A stretch of DNA of 64,000 nt from Glaciozyma antarctica PI12 (Eukaryota; Basidiomycota; Microbotryomycetes; Kriegeriales; Camptobasidiaceae). The first letter of the stretch is position 1, and each line of letters starts with the position of its first letter. The position numbers were made by a program, and so were the translations under genes. Below the pieces are notes generated by a model, which worked only from the letters and a program-made list of their open reading frames with translations, was not told the DNA's origin and made no database searches. Where the stretch lies: NCBI GenBank assembly GCA_002917775.1, contig KZ627162.1, positions 338,357-402,356 on the forward strand, given 5' to 3'. This document shows, piece after piece, positions 22,726 through 34,400 of the stretch.

Positions 22726-23174
22726 TTTCGCTGCGGGACGAGCGGGTGCGGGGGAGAGCGTGGGTGTGCTCTGGTAGTGTGGTTGAGCGCGTGCTGGCTG
22801 TGGTGGGAGACGGCGCGGAGAGGGCGAGTGAGTGGGAGGAGGGAGAGAGACGAAATCGCTCAACAAAAACAACAACTCCGCTTCCGGCGACGAGGGGTTG
22901 TACGCTGACGCCCCGCTACTTGCATACGTGCACGTAACAAGGTGGGATCAGGAGCCAGCGCGCACACAGTGGGGCTTGACGTGAGGCGTGTCGGAGGGAC
23001 TTGACATCGCGCACCACAGGTTACCCTTGCGAAGGATTCACTTCTCAAGCACGAAGTCCTCAAGCTCAAAGTCCTCGCTCGAAGCCAGCTCCAGCCCGTA
23101 TGTACCACATCTCACAGAAATATCCAACTTTTTGCAATCTCCCAACTCCTCCCCCGCATTTCGCCCTCCCGCAC
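22726..23174. other. Intergenic between ADIP-like and GST-like genes
   Basis: Promoter of the ADIP-like gene and 3' end of the GST-like gene, both on the minus strand. No conserved frame or clear motif seen. Confidence 0.4.
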
Positions 23175-24361
23175 TCAATGCAGCCCGCCATGGTAAACCT
23201 CCTGGAAGCTCTTCCGCGCGAAAACCGCCTCCAACCACGCCACCAACTTTGGCCCGACCTTGGTCTCTCCAAGCTGTGATTCAAGCGCTGAGACGGCGGC
23301 GGGGACGTCGAGAGAGGTCGCGCCGCAGACGGCGAGGATTCGGGCGAAGAAAGCTGAGGCGTGCAGGCTACGTACGGGGGTTAGCTTGGCTTTAGGTGGA
23401 GGTCGAAAAAAATGGGAGGCGGGGGAGAGGGAGGGAGGGAGGACGTACTCGGCGAGAGAGATTTGGTCGCCGACGAGGTAGGTCGCCTTGGAGCTGAGCT
23501 TGCTCTCCATGAACGCGACAGTCTTGACGAGGTTCGACCAAGCTTCGTTGCTCATCTTGATGAACGAGCTAGCGTCCTCCTTGCCCTCGTAGATCGATAG
23601 CAAGCCTCCGTTCTCCTGCTCTCGGGGTTAGCTTCGCCCGTCCTGGAGAGGGCGGAACGCACCTTGATTTTAAGCTCGTAGAACGCTGACAATCTCCCAT
23701 CCTCATCTCCCGCTTCGGCGCTGTACCTCTCCAACGCCGCCTGTCGTCCCTTCAAGAACTTCCCCGCCATTCCAGCGAGCTTCGCCTTCCTCTCCTCGTC
23801 GTTCCTGAAACTGAGCATGAGGGCGTTCGGGTCCGGCGCGGTGGGAGCATGGAGGTAATCGATGATCTCTTTCGAGTCGGAGGAACCTTGGACGGTGGCG
23901 GGGGAGAGGGAGGGCGCGGGGTGGGAGGAGGTGGAGCCGAGAGTGGAGGAGTCGAGGAATTGGGCGATTTCGGTGGTGGAGGTGATGGCCTTGTACTTGG
24001 TTGAGATCCCTTCGTCGACTGTGTGCTCGTAAGGAGCAACGAGGACAGGAACAGTTCCTACAGCGAGAGGGTCAGCCGGGGAAGGATGCAGGTGGGGCAG
24101 TGATGACGTACCCTTGGGTGAGACTGGTTGAACGGGGAAAAGGGAGTCAGTACAGCGTACGCTGTAGCCACAGGGCGATAACGGAACACACTCTTCAGGA
24201 AAGCAGGGCTGAAGTTGGCTCCTTCAAGGAGGTTGACGACACGTTGCTCGAGCTGAACCTCCGTGAAGCCCTTCTCGAGCGCAGTAAGGACTGGCACAGC
24301 GCACCACACTGACCCAGTAAACTGGTAGAGCGTGGCCTTGGGGAGTGTGGTGAGAAGTCAT
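23175..24361 (-). CDS. Glutathione S-transferase-fold protein
   Basis: Soluble GST-like protein with both family domains. The N-terminal thioredoxin fold reads ATLYQFTGSVWCAVPVLTAL, then NFSPAFLKISPKGTVPVLVA (the PKGTVPVL cis-proline motif, joined across two introns), then TKYKAITSTTEIAQFLDSS. The all-helical C-terminal domain includes NEAWSNLVKTVAFMESKLSS, ATYLVGDQISLAEY and HASAFFARILAVCG, ending YHGGLH at a TGA (23175-23177). The loop between domains holds an extra charged segment (NALMLSFRNDEERKAKLAGM). The only plausible ATG (24361) is one base out of frame with ATLYQF; the mismatch falls at a run of four C on the coding strand (24340-24343), so a one-base assembly insertion is likely. 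Substrate and enzymatic activity are unknown; a non-catalytic GST is possible. Confidence 0.75.
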
Positions 24362-24579
24362 CGTTGAGAGGTGGTGGGGAGAGAGAGAGAGGCAGAGGTG
24401 AGATCGATGAGTTGGCTCAAGCCTGAGAGTCCGGGGCAAGGCGGGGTGAGTCCAGCTCGTTGCCCTTAACCACCGCTACGGACAACAGCTAGCTTACGTG
24501 CACGACTCTGGATCCAGCGTAAGTACAGCCAGCTTCTGGTGCCCGACTAACACTGGACCTTCCTCAGCGACGCCCCAGC

Positions 24580-26711
24580 ATGGACTCTTCCATCGCGACT
24601 CGCCTTCCTCACGAGCTCATCTCCCACATCATCTCCCTCTCCCGACCTCCGCACACCTCTCACGGCCGTGCCGTTCGACCTCCTCGAGCCGACTGGAACG
24701 CGTTCGTCGCGCTCTCGCTCGTCCATCACGAGCGGTCTTCTCTTACGAGCTTTCCTCGGCCTCGGTACCTCGCTCGACACTTTGCTCTGGCACGAGTCGG
24801 AAATGGAGACTCCCTTGGAGGAGGAAACTTTTTGGCACATCATCGAATCCTGTCGCGTCCTCACCTCTGTCTCCCTCGAATCCCCTTACCTCCCATCTTC
24901 CCGTCCGCAGATTTCGACCTCCCCCTGTCGCCGAACCTACAGCTTCTGCAACTCAATTTCGCCGACGACTATTCGCTAGCCGTACTCCACGAGTGGGTCA
25001 ACTTTTGGGCAGCGGAGCCTGGGGAGGCGAAGCGCTTCCTCGTGGGTTGGACGCACGCCGGGCAGGGAACGGCTTCGGCGAGGGCGGAGCTAAGCAGGTC
25101 CGCTGAGAATCTCGGAATCAGTCTTGTTCTGGTGGATCAAAGCGTGTCGAACGGTGTCGTCTCCTTCCCGACGACGAGCATCCTGGAGAGCGAGGTGAGT
25201 GTTTCGGTGCTCGAGACGGGAAAGCTCCGGCGCTGAAACTCCTAGGCAGTCTTCGCACCCACTCCCGCTATCGTTGAGCCCAAGAACTTCAGCATTATCA
25301 ACGTGAGCTGGATCACTCCTCACGCTGTACCCTTTGCTGACTCCCGCTTCCCAGGCTGTCATCTTGCCCAGTCTCGCTCACAACGCGCCACGTTACCACG
25401 CCAAATTCCTCTGGTCCGTCCCTCCCCCTCTTTCTGCCTCACCCGATTCTGCTAACCCTGCTCGTTCGACGTTTAGGCAGAATCCCCTCTCGGCCCTGTA
25501 CGAGGCCGTCGCACGCCACCTCCAACTCCTAGTCCAAGAGATCGGCCTCTTCTCCCGCTGTGCGTCTCGCGTTCCTTCAGTTCATCGACGCACCTCACCT
25601 CTTCCTCTCCTCCTCAGCCGGAATCGAATTGAACGACCGCTTATTCGCCGAAGACGTGAGTGCGCGCAATCCACCCTGTCATCCCTGACGCGTCGGTTCT
25701 CGCAGGTTACGTTTTCTCCCAATGTGGAGATGGTAGCGGGGAAGGGGGGAAGCGTTCCTCCCGAGCTGAGGATCTCGAGAATCTCGGTGAGCGAGACTGG
25801 TGCTTCGCAGGACGCGAGCTCATTCAATTCTTCGCAGGTCAAAGCTTTGGTGGGGCATCAAGCTCTTGATCTGTGGGTGCGAGTCGTTCTTGTGAGGCTG
25901 CGCAACTGACGCTGTTCCTAGGTGCCGCCGAGGGACAGCGCTCGAACAAGTGCTCTCCGCCTTCTGTGTCAAGCACGCGATTGTTTGGAACGACGGGTAG
26001 TTCCGCCTCGAGCGTGAGACCCTATCCTCTCGTCCTCATGCGCCCGCTCAGCTAATGTTTCTTTCAAAACCGTTCAGATCCTCACCATTCCTTTGTCATC
26101 GATCCCAGGGAAACCCTTTTGGACCTTCCACTCGACCTGGATGAGCTCGCCGAGACGAGAGAGGTCGTGCAGATTCGCATGGAGCCAAAAAGTGCGGCTC
26201 TCAATCACACCTCTGCTTATCCTCCTCGCCCTCTCTGACCCGCGCTTCCCAGGCATCTCGTCGCAGCGCAGCTACACAATCGAGGTAGGCTCTCGTCATC
26301 TCCCTCGCGACGTTCTTCTCAAGCTTCTTCGACGCAGCTCCGTCCGACAGTGTCGGGAGCAGGCAAGACCACCCTGATCCCAGCGTTCGTCCCGCCTACT
26401 CTTCCACGCCTCAGCCTAATTCTTCCCTCCTCACCAGCCTCGACACGCAGCGCATGCGCACGCTCTTCCAGGCGTACTCTCCTCGGCTCTCCCCTCGCCA
26501 CCTCCACTTTCGTCTCGAAGGTACGTCCCTCCCTCTCGTGGACGATCGAGCACTGAGCTGGGCTGAGCCTGCAGGTCAACGTGCTTCCCACCTCGTTCAT
26601 CCGGCCTACAGCCTTCCTAACCTTCCGATCGAGTTTGAGCGGCTGGAGTGGGACACACCGATCGTCATCTCCGTCGAGACGAAATTCGTAAAGGCGGGAG
26701 CAGGTGGGTAG
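24580..26711 (+). CDS. F-box-like gene with long unrecognised C-terminus; frame breaks
   Basis: The ATG at 24580 begins MDSSIATRLPHELISHIISL, an F-box-type start, followed by ALSLVHH. The protein-like reading then moves to another frame (AFLGLGTSLDTLLWHESEME, HIIESCRVLTSVSLESPYL) and back (DFDLPLSPNLQLLQLNFADD, WVNFWAAEPGEAKRFLVGW) without intron signals. From 25247 a chain of well-phased exons gives AVFAPTPAIVEPKNFSIIN, AVILPSLAHNAPRYHAKFLW, NPLSALYEAVARHLQLLVQE, GIELNDRLFAEDVTFSPNVE, CRRGTALEQVLSAFCVKHAI, FVIDPRETLLDLPLDLDELA, TSLDTQRMRTLFQAYSPRLS and FERLEWDTPIVISVETKFVK, ending at TAG (26709-26711). Two more phase mismatches occur near 25997 (a GGG run) and 26335. I do not recognise the C-terminal part; it may be a separate gene joined to an F-box fragment. 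Either draft errors or decay would explain the breaks. Confidence 0.5.
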
Positions 26712-27010
26712 TACGATTGCGAACAAGAGGTTTGGCAGGAGCGAGGGTTGCAAATTGCGAGAGGGAGCGCGCGGGAAGAGATGCGAATTGATGAGGCTTG
26801 AGTGATGTTGCTGTCCTTGATGTCGAGTTTTGCCTGGGACTCTGCTTGCTCCGTTCCTGCTGCTTCTGTACGGTGCGAGAGCAGGGAACGCACCGCCGTG
26901 GCGATGAAAGAAGTGGAACCGCAGCGAGCAGGACGGAACTCAGCAGACGCAGGCGAACGGTCGAGGAGAACGTCAAGCGAGCAAGCTAGCAGAACCCCAG
27001 CTCCACCCGC

Positions 27011-27726
27011 TCAATCCCACAAACTCCGCTCAAAGTTCCACCCCTCCCTCATGAATCGCGACCTCCACCTCCCTCGCCTTCTGCAACCCCTCCCTAAGCA
27101 CTTTCATCAAGCTCGTATTTAGCTTCATCATCCCGTCCATCGTTACGAGCCTGTGCGTTCCCGATTTGTCGTACGAAGAGGGAACGACCTCGGAGTTCTG
27201 AATGAGGAGAGAGGCGATGATATCGGAGGGGTCGGGGACGCGATTGGGGTCGGCGGGGTTCCGCTCGTCGCTGATATGGCTGCGTGAACCAAAGGCGTCA
27301 GCTACGAGGTCAGGTGTAGCGAGAGAGAACGCACATGAATCCCTCCTTGCGGATCTTGGCCATCGTCTGCATCCACTCGTCCCCCGCCACAGCTCCCCTC
27401 AACACCTCATGTAGCAGCTCCCTGAAATCCGCGTTCTCCTCGAAATTCCTCGGCACGAGTTCCGGTGGTCCTTCGCCTTTATCCTCGGGGGGAGGCCGAA
27501 GGATGCCGATCGTGGTGGGGGAGAAAGCGAGAGAGGGAGGAGGGGTGTCGAGGAAGGAGAGGGAGTAGCTGTTGGGGGAGGGGAGGGAGTGGTAGAATAG
27601 GCCGGGGTAGGTTGGGGATTCGAGAGAGTGGGCGGGGCGGAAGGATCGCGGGGAGGATGAGAAGGATCGGTGGAGAGGTCGGGCGAGGAGGGAGCGCGAG
27701 AGGAGGCGGAGCTCGAGTGGGAGCAT
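27011..27726 (-). CDS. Probable mitochondrial protein, unknown function
   Basis: Two exons. The ATG at 27726 gives an arginine- and serine-rich, acid-free N-terminus (MLPLELRLLSRSLLARPLHR) typical of a mitochondrial targeting sequence, with RSFSSSPRSF as a possible cleavage region. The mature part includes YPGLFYHSLPSPNSYSLSFL, FRELLHEVLRGAVAGDEWMQ and, after one GTGCGT...CACGCAG intron, HISDERNPADPNRVPDPSDI, MDGMMKLNTSLMKVLREGLQ and the acidic/aromatic end EGWNFERSLWD at TGA (27011-27013). About 215 residues, no membrane segment. The composition and clean splicing support a real gene; I cannot name the family. Confidence 0.7.
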
Positions 27727-28163
27727 CGCTGGGTCTCAGGAGGGTTAGTAGGAAGTACGGCGGCCTTGGGGTGGGCGCGAAGGTGAGCGCAAAGGTGGTG
27801 GCAGGAGGTCAAGAGCGAGCGGAGTCGGCTCGGTGGCCTTCTCCTATCGACCACACGCTCGTCAACTCTGCTTCCAAAGGATTAAGCTGGAGAAGGATCA
27901 GAACCTGTACACTCAAAGTCTACTGCTCGAAGCTAACCTGCTGCCGTGCGTTCTGAGCTGTCGCACCTCTCCCTCGCCGAGCTGTCGTTGACGACGTGGT
28001 ACTCCTCAGACCTGCTGCCTGCTTCCAAGGACTGCGTTGCTCCTCAATAGCCACTGACACTCCGTCAAAGTAAGCTACTCTTGCGACAAGCTCGGCGCGT
28101 ACTGACTCGTCACTCCTCAGGACCACAAACGCTCCTCGGTCGACCCTCTCGCCCTCCACCACA
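27727..28163. other. Divergent intergenic region
   Basis: Shared upstream region of the mitochondrial-protein gene (minus) and the first tandem F-box gene (plus). No coding motif seen. A CTGAC...CTCAG at about 28100-28120 could belong to a leader intron of the F-box gene. Confidence 0.35.
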
Positions 28164-29276
28164 ATGACTCTCCTACCTTCCGCCACGATCCAATCCCTCC
28201 CCAACGAAACCCTCCTCCGAATCCTCAGCTTCGCCGCCATCCCCTCCCCACTCAACTCCACCGGCACCTCGTCAACTCGCTACTCCACGCTCCGAGCTGC
28301 CGCCCTCGTCTGCCGCGGATGGAGCAAGCCCGCACAGGCGCTGCTGTGGGAACAGGTTGACATCGTTTCGACGCGGGCCGCTTGCCGATTCTTTGGCACT
28401 GCGAAGACTACGCAGTTTAGGAAGAAGTTCAGAACGACCCAGCTGCGAATCCAGCCCAGGACGACCGAATTGCGAGACGTCGTGGAGGGCTGCCAGGAGG
28501 TCATTCAATCCTGCAAAGGCCTTCGACGCCTTGAGCTTAACTGTCTGTGCGGGACGGATATCGACCTCCTCACAGATTCGGGACTTGCAGGTTCGTCCCG
28601 TCTTCTCCTCATCGTTCCTATCGAGCTCACCATCTTTGCAGATCTCGAGTCGCTAGTAATCTTCAACACCTTCTTTCTCCCCGGTCCTGATCCCCGCCCC
28701 TCGTTCTACTTTCACCCATTATCCCTCTCCCTCTCCCTCGGACCCAACTACGCTCGCCCCTGGACAACTTTCTCCCTCACCCCCTTCCTCCAGCCCTCCC
28801 TCACTTCCCTCTCTCTTCAAATCCATTCATTCTCCACCGACCAGGAAGCCGTCAACCAGGCTTTCATCCCTCCACTCACCGCCCTCGCTCCCCAACTTAC
28901 GACCCTCCGCCTCGAAGCCAACTCCTCCTTCATCCTCGCCGCCACTCCCTTCCTCAACTCCCTCACCTCCCTCGCCCACCTCACCGCCATCGACCCCGCT
29001 ATCTTCCCCCACCTCCCCACAGCCCTCAGATCCTGGACCAGTCCCGTCCAAGGTCTCCTCCCCGAGATCACCGACGTCCTCCTCACTCCCTCCCTCGCGA
29101 CCTCGAAGCTCGAACGATTAGTGTTCCCAAAGATTCCAGAGGACCGAGCGAGGATGTTTGGGTTCTGGAGCGAGGTCGTGCCCGAGTGCGAGAGGAGGGG
29201 GATCGAGTGCGTTTTTGGAGGGAGTGCGGTGGATGGAGAGAAGGGGTGGAAGGCGGTGAGGATTCCGGTGAGCTAG
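28164..29276 (+). CDS. F-box/LRR-type protein, local family member 1
   Basis: Probable SCF ubiquitin-ligase substrate receptor. The F-box is at the N-terminus: IQSLPNETLLRILSFAAIPS, then LRAAALVCRGWSKPAQALLW, followed by a conserved family segment (FRTTQLRIQPRTTELRDVVE, CKGLRRLELNCLCGTDIDLL). One intron (28591-28641) joins LA to DLESLVIFNTFF. The C-terminal half has irregular leucine-rich repeats (PFLQPSLTSLSLQIHSFSTD, LAPQLTTLRLEANSSFILAA, FLNSLTSLAHLTAIDP) and the family ending VVPECERRGIECVF. The frame ends at TAG at 29276, but that TAG lies inside GTGAGCTAGC, so a last intron to GCAG near 29334, ending GTG TAA, is an alternative. Closely related in layout to the genes at 29702 and 45932. 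Confidence 0.82.
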   Translation: MTLLPSATIQSLPNETLLRILSFAAIPSPLNSTGTSSTRYSTLRAAALVCRGWSKPAQALLWEQVDIVSTRAACRFFGTAKTTQFRKKFRTTQLRIQPRTTELRDVVEGCQEVIQSCKGLRRLELNCLCGTDIDLLTDSGLAGSSRLLLIVPIELTIFADLESLVIFNTFFLPGPDPRPSFYFHPLSLSLSLGPNYARPWTTFSLTPFLQPSLTSLSLQIHSFSTDQEAVNQAFIPPLTALAPQLTTLRLEANSSFILAATPFLNSLTSLAHLTAIDPAIFPHLPTALRSWTSPVQGLLPEITDVLLTPSLATSKLERLVFPKIPEDRARMFGFWSEVVPECERRGIECVFGGSAVDGEKGWKAVRIPVS

Positions 29277-29701
29277 CTCTTTCGAGCTTTTTCGCTTTGA
29301 GCGGCTGCTGATGCGCCTACTGGCTAGTCGCAGGTGTAATTCTGGACGCTGCGAAGGGTTGGATTGAGCGAGGAGTTCTTGCGCGAACGATGGCTTGCGG
29401 CGCCTTTGCTGCATTCAGTGTTTTTGCTATCCACTGTGAGGCTTTGGAGAGCATTTGTGTAGGAGAATGAACGCATCTCGGCCGATACGCTACCAAGGAG
29501 GGAGAGCGGAGACGGGGGATTCGACTTTCTTCCTCCTCCCACACCCGTCAACGAGAGCGCTCCCTCGTTGAGCAACCTCCTCGAAAGGTAAGCAGATTGG
29601 TGATTGAGCGTGGAGGGACCTGCAAGCTGACGCCTTCCTCCCTCGCCAGCTCACGAACCTGCTACTCCTCCCCCGCTCCCCTCCGCCTCTCCCCCGCTCG
29701 A
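29277..29701. other. Spacer between tandem F-box genes
   Basis: About 425 bases separating the two tandem paralogues; 3' end of the first and promoter/leader of the second. A donor GGTAAGCA at 29587 and acceptor CGCCAG at 29645-29650 could form a leader intron of the second gene. No other feature. Confidence 0.35.
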
Positions 29702-30896
29702 ATGGCCACCATCTACTCCATCCCGCCAGAAATTCTCTCCCACATCCTCTCATTTGCCGCTGCCATCCCCAGCGTCGACTGCTGGATCTTCGGTACCCGC
29801 TACGAAGTCCTCCGCGCCGCCGCTCTCGTCTCGCGCATTTGGCGGTCGATCGCGCAGGACTTGCTGTGGGAGGTGGTAGTCCTCTGCAAGGGGGAACAGT
29901 ACGCCCCCTTCTACGTGGCGACGGCGTCGACGGGGCGTCGGACGGAGCAGCTGCGCCTGGGCTCCACTAGACGCAGGAACCTCAGCGCGGGCAACGCCGG
30001 CGAGATCGTTCGAGTTTGTCGAGGTCTCAAGGAGCTTCACCTCACGGAGATCAACGAGTTTGATCTCAGCTCGCTGTGCGGTCCAGCCATGGCAGGTACG
30101 AGGTGTTTCCGCGAAGCCTGAGGGAGCTCGCCCACTGACCCTGCTGGACGTTGTCTTGCAGACCTCAAGCTGCTGAGGATCGTCTCCCAGCTCAGAACAG
30201 GCAGCACTACAGCTGTGGGTGCCTAACCTCAGAACCAAGCTTTCAGCGCTAAAATAACGAGTCGCCTCTCTAGTCTTCACTGGCATCCCCAGTTCAGCGC
30301 CCATTCTCCAGGCCGATACCCCGCGACACGCTCCCAACGTCTTCCCTTTTGCCCTCTCGACCCTCGCTCTTCGACTGAGCCACCGCAACTTTCTCAGCGG
30401 GCATTCCCGTGCCGCTCTCACATACCTTCTCCAGCCCTCTCTTACGGCCCTCGATCTCTTCGTCGATGCCTCGACGTCGGACCCCTTCTTCACCCTATTT
30501 GCCCCTTCCCTCACCAGTATCGCACCGCAACTCTCCACCCTCCATTTTGACGGCCTGTTCGGCTCCACCCTCCCTCAGGTTCTTGACCTGTCCCCCTTCC
30601 TCGCCAGCTGCACTTCCCTCTCACACCTCTATACGCCACATGCCTTCGTACTTCGACATCTCCCTGCGTCGATCAAGAAGTGGACGACTTCGGGAGGTCG
30701 TGACGGTGTCGAACAAGCTGTCGCAGCGCTGAGGTCAGGCGAGACCGCGGTTGCGAGGCTGGAAACGCTCGTCGTCCAGGCTTTGATGTACGAATCGCTG
30801 TCCCAAACGAGCTCCGGGGCTGAGCTGGCGGCTGAGTGCGAGAAGAGGGGGATTGCCCTCACCTTCGAGGACTTGGTTGTCATTGCTAAGTTCTAA
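29702..30896 (+). CDS. F-box/LRR-type protein, local family member 2
   Basis: Second tandem paralogue. The ATG at 29702 gives IYSIPPEILSHILSFAAAIP and YEVLRAAALVSRIWRSIAQD followed by LLWEVVVL, the same F-box plus LRAAALV pattern as the neighbour, then RTEQLRLGSTRRRNLSAGNA and CRGLKELHLTEINEFDLSSL with CGP. The first intron (30096-30161) falls at the same place as in the first paralogue (after the CGxxxA motif and before DL). A second intron starts with GTGGGT near 30214 and ends CTCTAG at 30273. The C-terminus has leucine-rich stretches (LLQPSLTALDLFVDASTSDP, SIAPQLSTLHFDG, PASIKKWTTSGG) and ends AAECEKRGIALTFEDLVVIA with TAA at 30894-30896. Shared intron position and motif order show duplication of one ancestor. 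Confidence 0.82.
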
Positions 30897-31465
30897 GGAG
30901 GAGGAGGGATCATTCGGGTGTTCTGGAAGTGGTAAAAGGTGCGTAATCACGTCTGACTCCCTCCCGAATCACTGCTGACGCCTCACTCCCTCCAGCTGGG
31001 GTCGCCGCTGGTTGTCGTGCGAAGATTGGCGCGGAATTGGCGAGGCGTCGGTCTGGTGCCTGGTTGACGGAAGATAGGATAGTGCATCGTATGGTGGATA
31101 CTTGGCGCGTTTTGCAATAGTTTTGGCAGTGCTTTCGTGAAGGAGGACCTGGAGCGAGAAGCGAACGAGAGTCGAGAGGGATTCTGGCTGCGAAGCTCGT
31201 TTCGCGTGCGCACCACCTCCAGCGTGACTCTGGATGCTCTTGTGAACTTTTTCTGCACCAATCTGAGCCCCCTCGGGTCGAGAGATACGAAGAAAGCAGT
31301 ACAGCATCTGAGAGCGACTTGAGCGCTTCGCGCCTCGCTCTTCGGCTCCTCCATACCACCAACTCTCAGCTTCAACTCCAGAGCTGCAGCACGACCACGC
31401 GCAAGGCAGCTGTCCCCCCTCTGCCCAGCGGTCGACCGCCTCCAACGCCTCCAGCAGCAGCCGAA
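30897..31465. other. Intergenic, promoter side of dipeptidyl aminopeptidase
   Basis: About 570 bases. A CTGAC...CCAG at 30975-30997 might be the end of a 3' intron of the F-box gene. Long minus-strand frames here continue into the aminopeptidase gene and look like shadows. Confidence 0.35.
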
Positions 31466-34400
31466 ATGGGCCCACGCCTCGACCCGCTCTCCAACGCCCT
31501 GCTCGACACCTCCTCCAGCGGGCACCAAGATCCTGAATCCCTCTCCGCACACTCCCGACGCTCCTTCTCCGACATTGTTGTCCCGCCCCATCTCGTCTAT
31601 CGCGACCAGTTCCATCTGCGGGAGGACGACGCCAGCAGCGCGAGCAGCGATTCCGGCGCGGAGGGGTACAGGGACCTGGACGAGGACGAGGAGGATGAGA
31701 AGGCACTGCTGGCGGAAGAGGGAGAGGCGCTGGAGGGGAACACGCACTGGGCAGAGGTCCGGATGGCGCAGCTGAGGGTAAGCACGCGGTCGGCAGTCGG
31801 CGGAGGGAGGAGCTGATGGAGTTGTTCGTACAGCGCAAGAGGCTTCTGTTTACGCTCCCGTTGGGGCTGGCAGTCTTCACTCTCCTCGTCACTTTCCTCG
31901 CGTCGCAGCTGTTCTCGGGCAGGCACACGTTCAAGGGCGAGGGCCTCCACACGATCAGTATGGAGCACCTCGCGAATGGAACCTTTGCAGTGGACCGACA
32001 AAGCTTGGCGTGGCTGGCGGAAGGTGCGTTGCGTGAGGGAGGAAGGCTGGCGGGAGCTGATGTCGCTGGGCAGCTGGAGACGGCGTGTATAGCTATCGCA
32101 CGGACGACGGATCTATCATGCTCGTGGACGTCGATAAGAACACTACTCGGGCTTTTGTGAATGGAGAGGACGTCCGAGACGTGCGCGCAGTCTTCCCATT
32201 CCGCAACAGGCGCGCGAGCTGACGGCGTTTCGTCTCGCAGGAGGCGGGAAAGCAGCTCCTGTGGCAGACGTTCAAGGTCTCCGCAGATCTTAGATATATT
32301 ATCTTTGGAGCTGATCGTACAAAGGTGCGGCTTTTTGCGACGTAGCCCTGACCTACTCGGACTGACCTCCGCTCGCAGCAATGGCGCCACTCGTCCAACT
32401 CCAACTTCTACGTTCACGAGATCGGTTCCGGCCGCACAACGGGGCTCCTCCCTCCCTCCTCCTCCGCCTCATACCGCAACGGCATCGTTCTCTCCCAAGG
32501 ATCATCACCTCGCCTACGTCTACGCGAACGATCTTTACGTCTTCGAATCGCCTCCGGAACAGAATGACGGCAAGTCGGCAATTCGTATCACTATCGACGG
32601 TAGCCCCACCACCTTCAACGGTGTTCCTGACTGGGTGTACGAGGAAGAGGTGCGTTGCGTCGTCTTGCGCCAGATTCCCGCTGACAGGTCGCGCAGGTCT
32701 TCTCGGCCGATTCTGCAACGTGGTGGTCTCCCGACGGCAGCAAGATCGCGTTCCTCTCCTTCGACGAGCACGACGTGCCAGAGTACGAGTTCCCAGTCTA
32801 CAACCCCTCTCCCTGGGCTCCCGGCGCCGATCCCTACCCGACTTCGACCATCATGCGATACCCCAAGGTCCGTCTCCTTCTTCCTTCCGTCTTGCTACAG
32901 GCTGACGTCCCTTCGCAGCCTGGATTCCCGAACCCGAAAGTCCAGATTCACGTTTTCGACCTCGGTCGCTACCTCGACTCTCCCCTCCGCCCCACCCTCC
33001 CCACCGACGACGCCGCAAAGCCCGAGCTCGACCCCCGCGTTCTCGCTTCCACCTACGATTTTTCCTTTTTTCCTCACCGTTCGAGGAGGACAACACGATC
33101 ATTAGCGAGGTGACTTGGGTCGGCGCGAACGAGCTCGTGGTCAAAGCGACGGACCGGATCGCCAAGGTTCAGCGCGTGGCACATTTTGAGCTAGGAGAGG
33201 TGGTAGAAGAGCGAGAGGTTGTGGGCAAGGTGGTGCGCGAGGACGACTATGGAGCGATTGATGGAGGATGGGTCGAACCGGTGCGTACTTCGCTCTTGCG
33301 CTCTGGACGAAGCTGACGACTCGTGCAGGGCCAAACAATCGTCGGGATCGATTCGACTGTTCTCCTACACTCCAAGGCGAGCGGAGACGCCGTGCCTATC
33401 CCTACGTACCCGCCTGGCTACCTCGATATCGCTCCCGACTCCGAGGGCTTCAACCACATCGCCTTCTTCTCCCCGCCCGACGCGAAGGATCCAGTCTTCC
33501 TCACGACGGGAGAGTGGGAGGTAGCTGGTAATATTGAGGCTGTCGACGTTGCGCGGGGCTTGGTGTGAGTCTTTTTGCGAAAGAGGAGCGAGCGAGGCTG
33601 ATCAAGGTGCAGGTACTTCATTGCGGCGAACCCTTCGATCGAGCGACATCTCTACTCGGTCCCGCTTCCTTCAAGTGAATATCTCGCGGTGCTCAAGGCG
33701 GGCGACAAGCCTCAGCCGCCTACTGTGCTTACGGATGCAGCGGCGAGAGGGTACCACTCTACAAGCTTTTCGCCTTTCGGCGGGTTCTACGTGCTCAGCT
33801 ATCGCACGTGCCTTCTCTCCCTGCGTGGGGCCTCTGGCCTCTGGCTGATGGCGTAAGCAGAGGGACCGCAGATTCCGTGGCAGCGACTCATCAAGGTGGA
33901 CGACAAGGGTGCGTGCCTCAGGAAGTCGAGCAGAGGAGAGCTGATCCTAGCACACAGAATACCTCAACGTCCTCGCGGATAACGCCGAGCTTGCGCTGGT
34001 CGATTCTCAGTTCCAGAAGGCCGAAATCATCTACAAGACTGTTGAGAGCGAGGGATTTGGTACGTTCTCTTCGTTTGCGCCGAAGCTGACCTCGCTGATG
34101 CGCTTGCGCAGAACTGAACGTCGTCGAGCTTCGCCCGCCTCAAATGGACTTCTCAGGTCGAACGAAGTACCCTCTTCTCGTCCAGGTGTACGTTCTCTCC
34201 CTCTCCTTACGCAAGGAACGAGCTAATCTCGCCCACGCAGCTACGGAGGACCCGCCTCGCAGATAGTCACGACGACCTTCTCGCGCGACTGGCATCACTA
34301 CCTCTGCACTTCGCTCGGCTACGTCGTTGTCACGGTCGATCCGCGCGGGACGGGGTACAGGGGGAGGAAGTTCAGGATGCCGGTGAGGGATCGGCTGGGG

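Noticed and set aside
30969-32417. Minus-strand frame of 482 codons
   Set aside because: It overlaps the promoter and first exons of the dipeptidyl aminopeptidase, has low-complexity Ser/Pro/Arg text and no recognisable motif; the plus-strand gene is certain.
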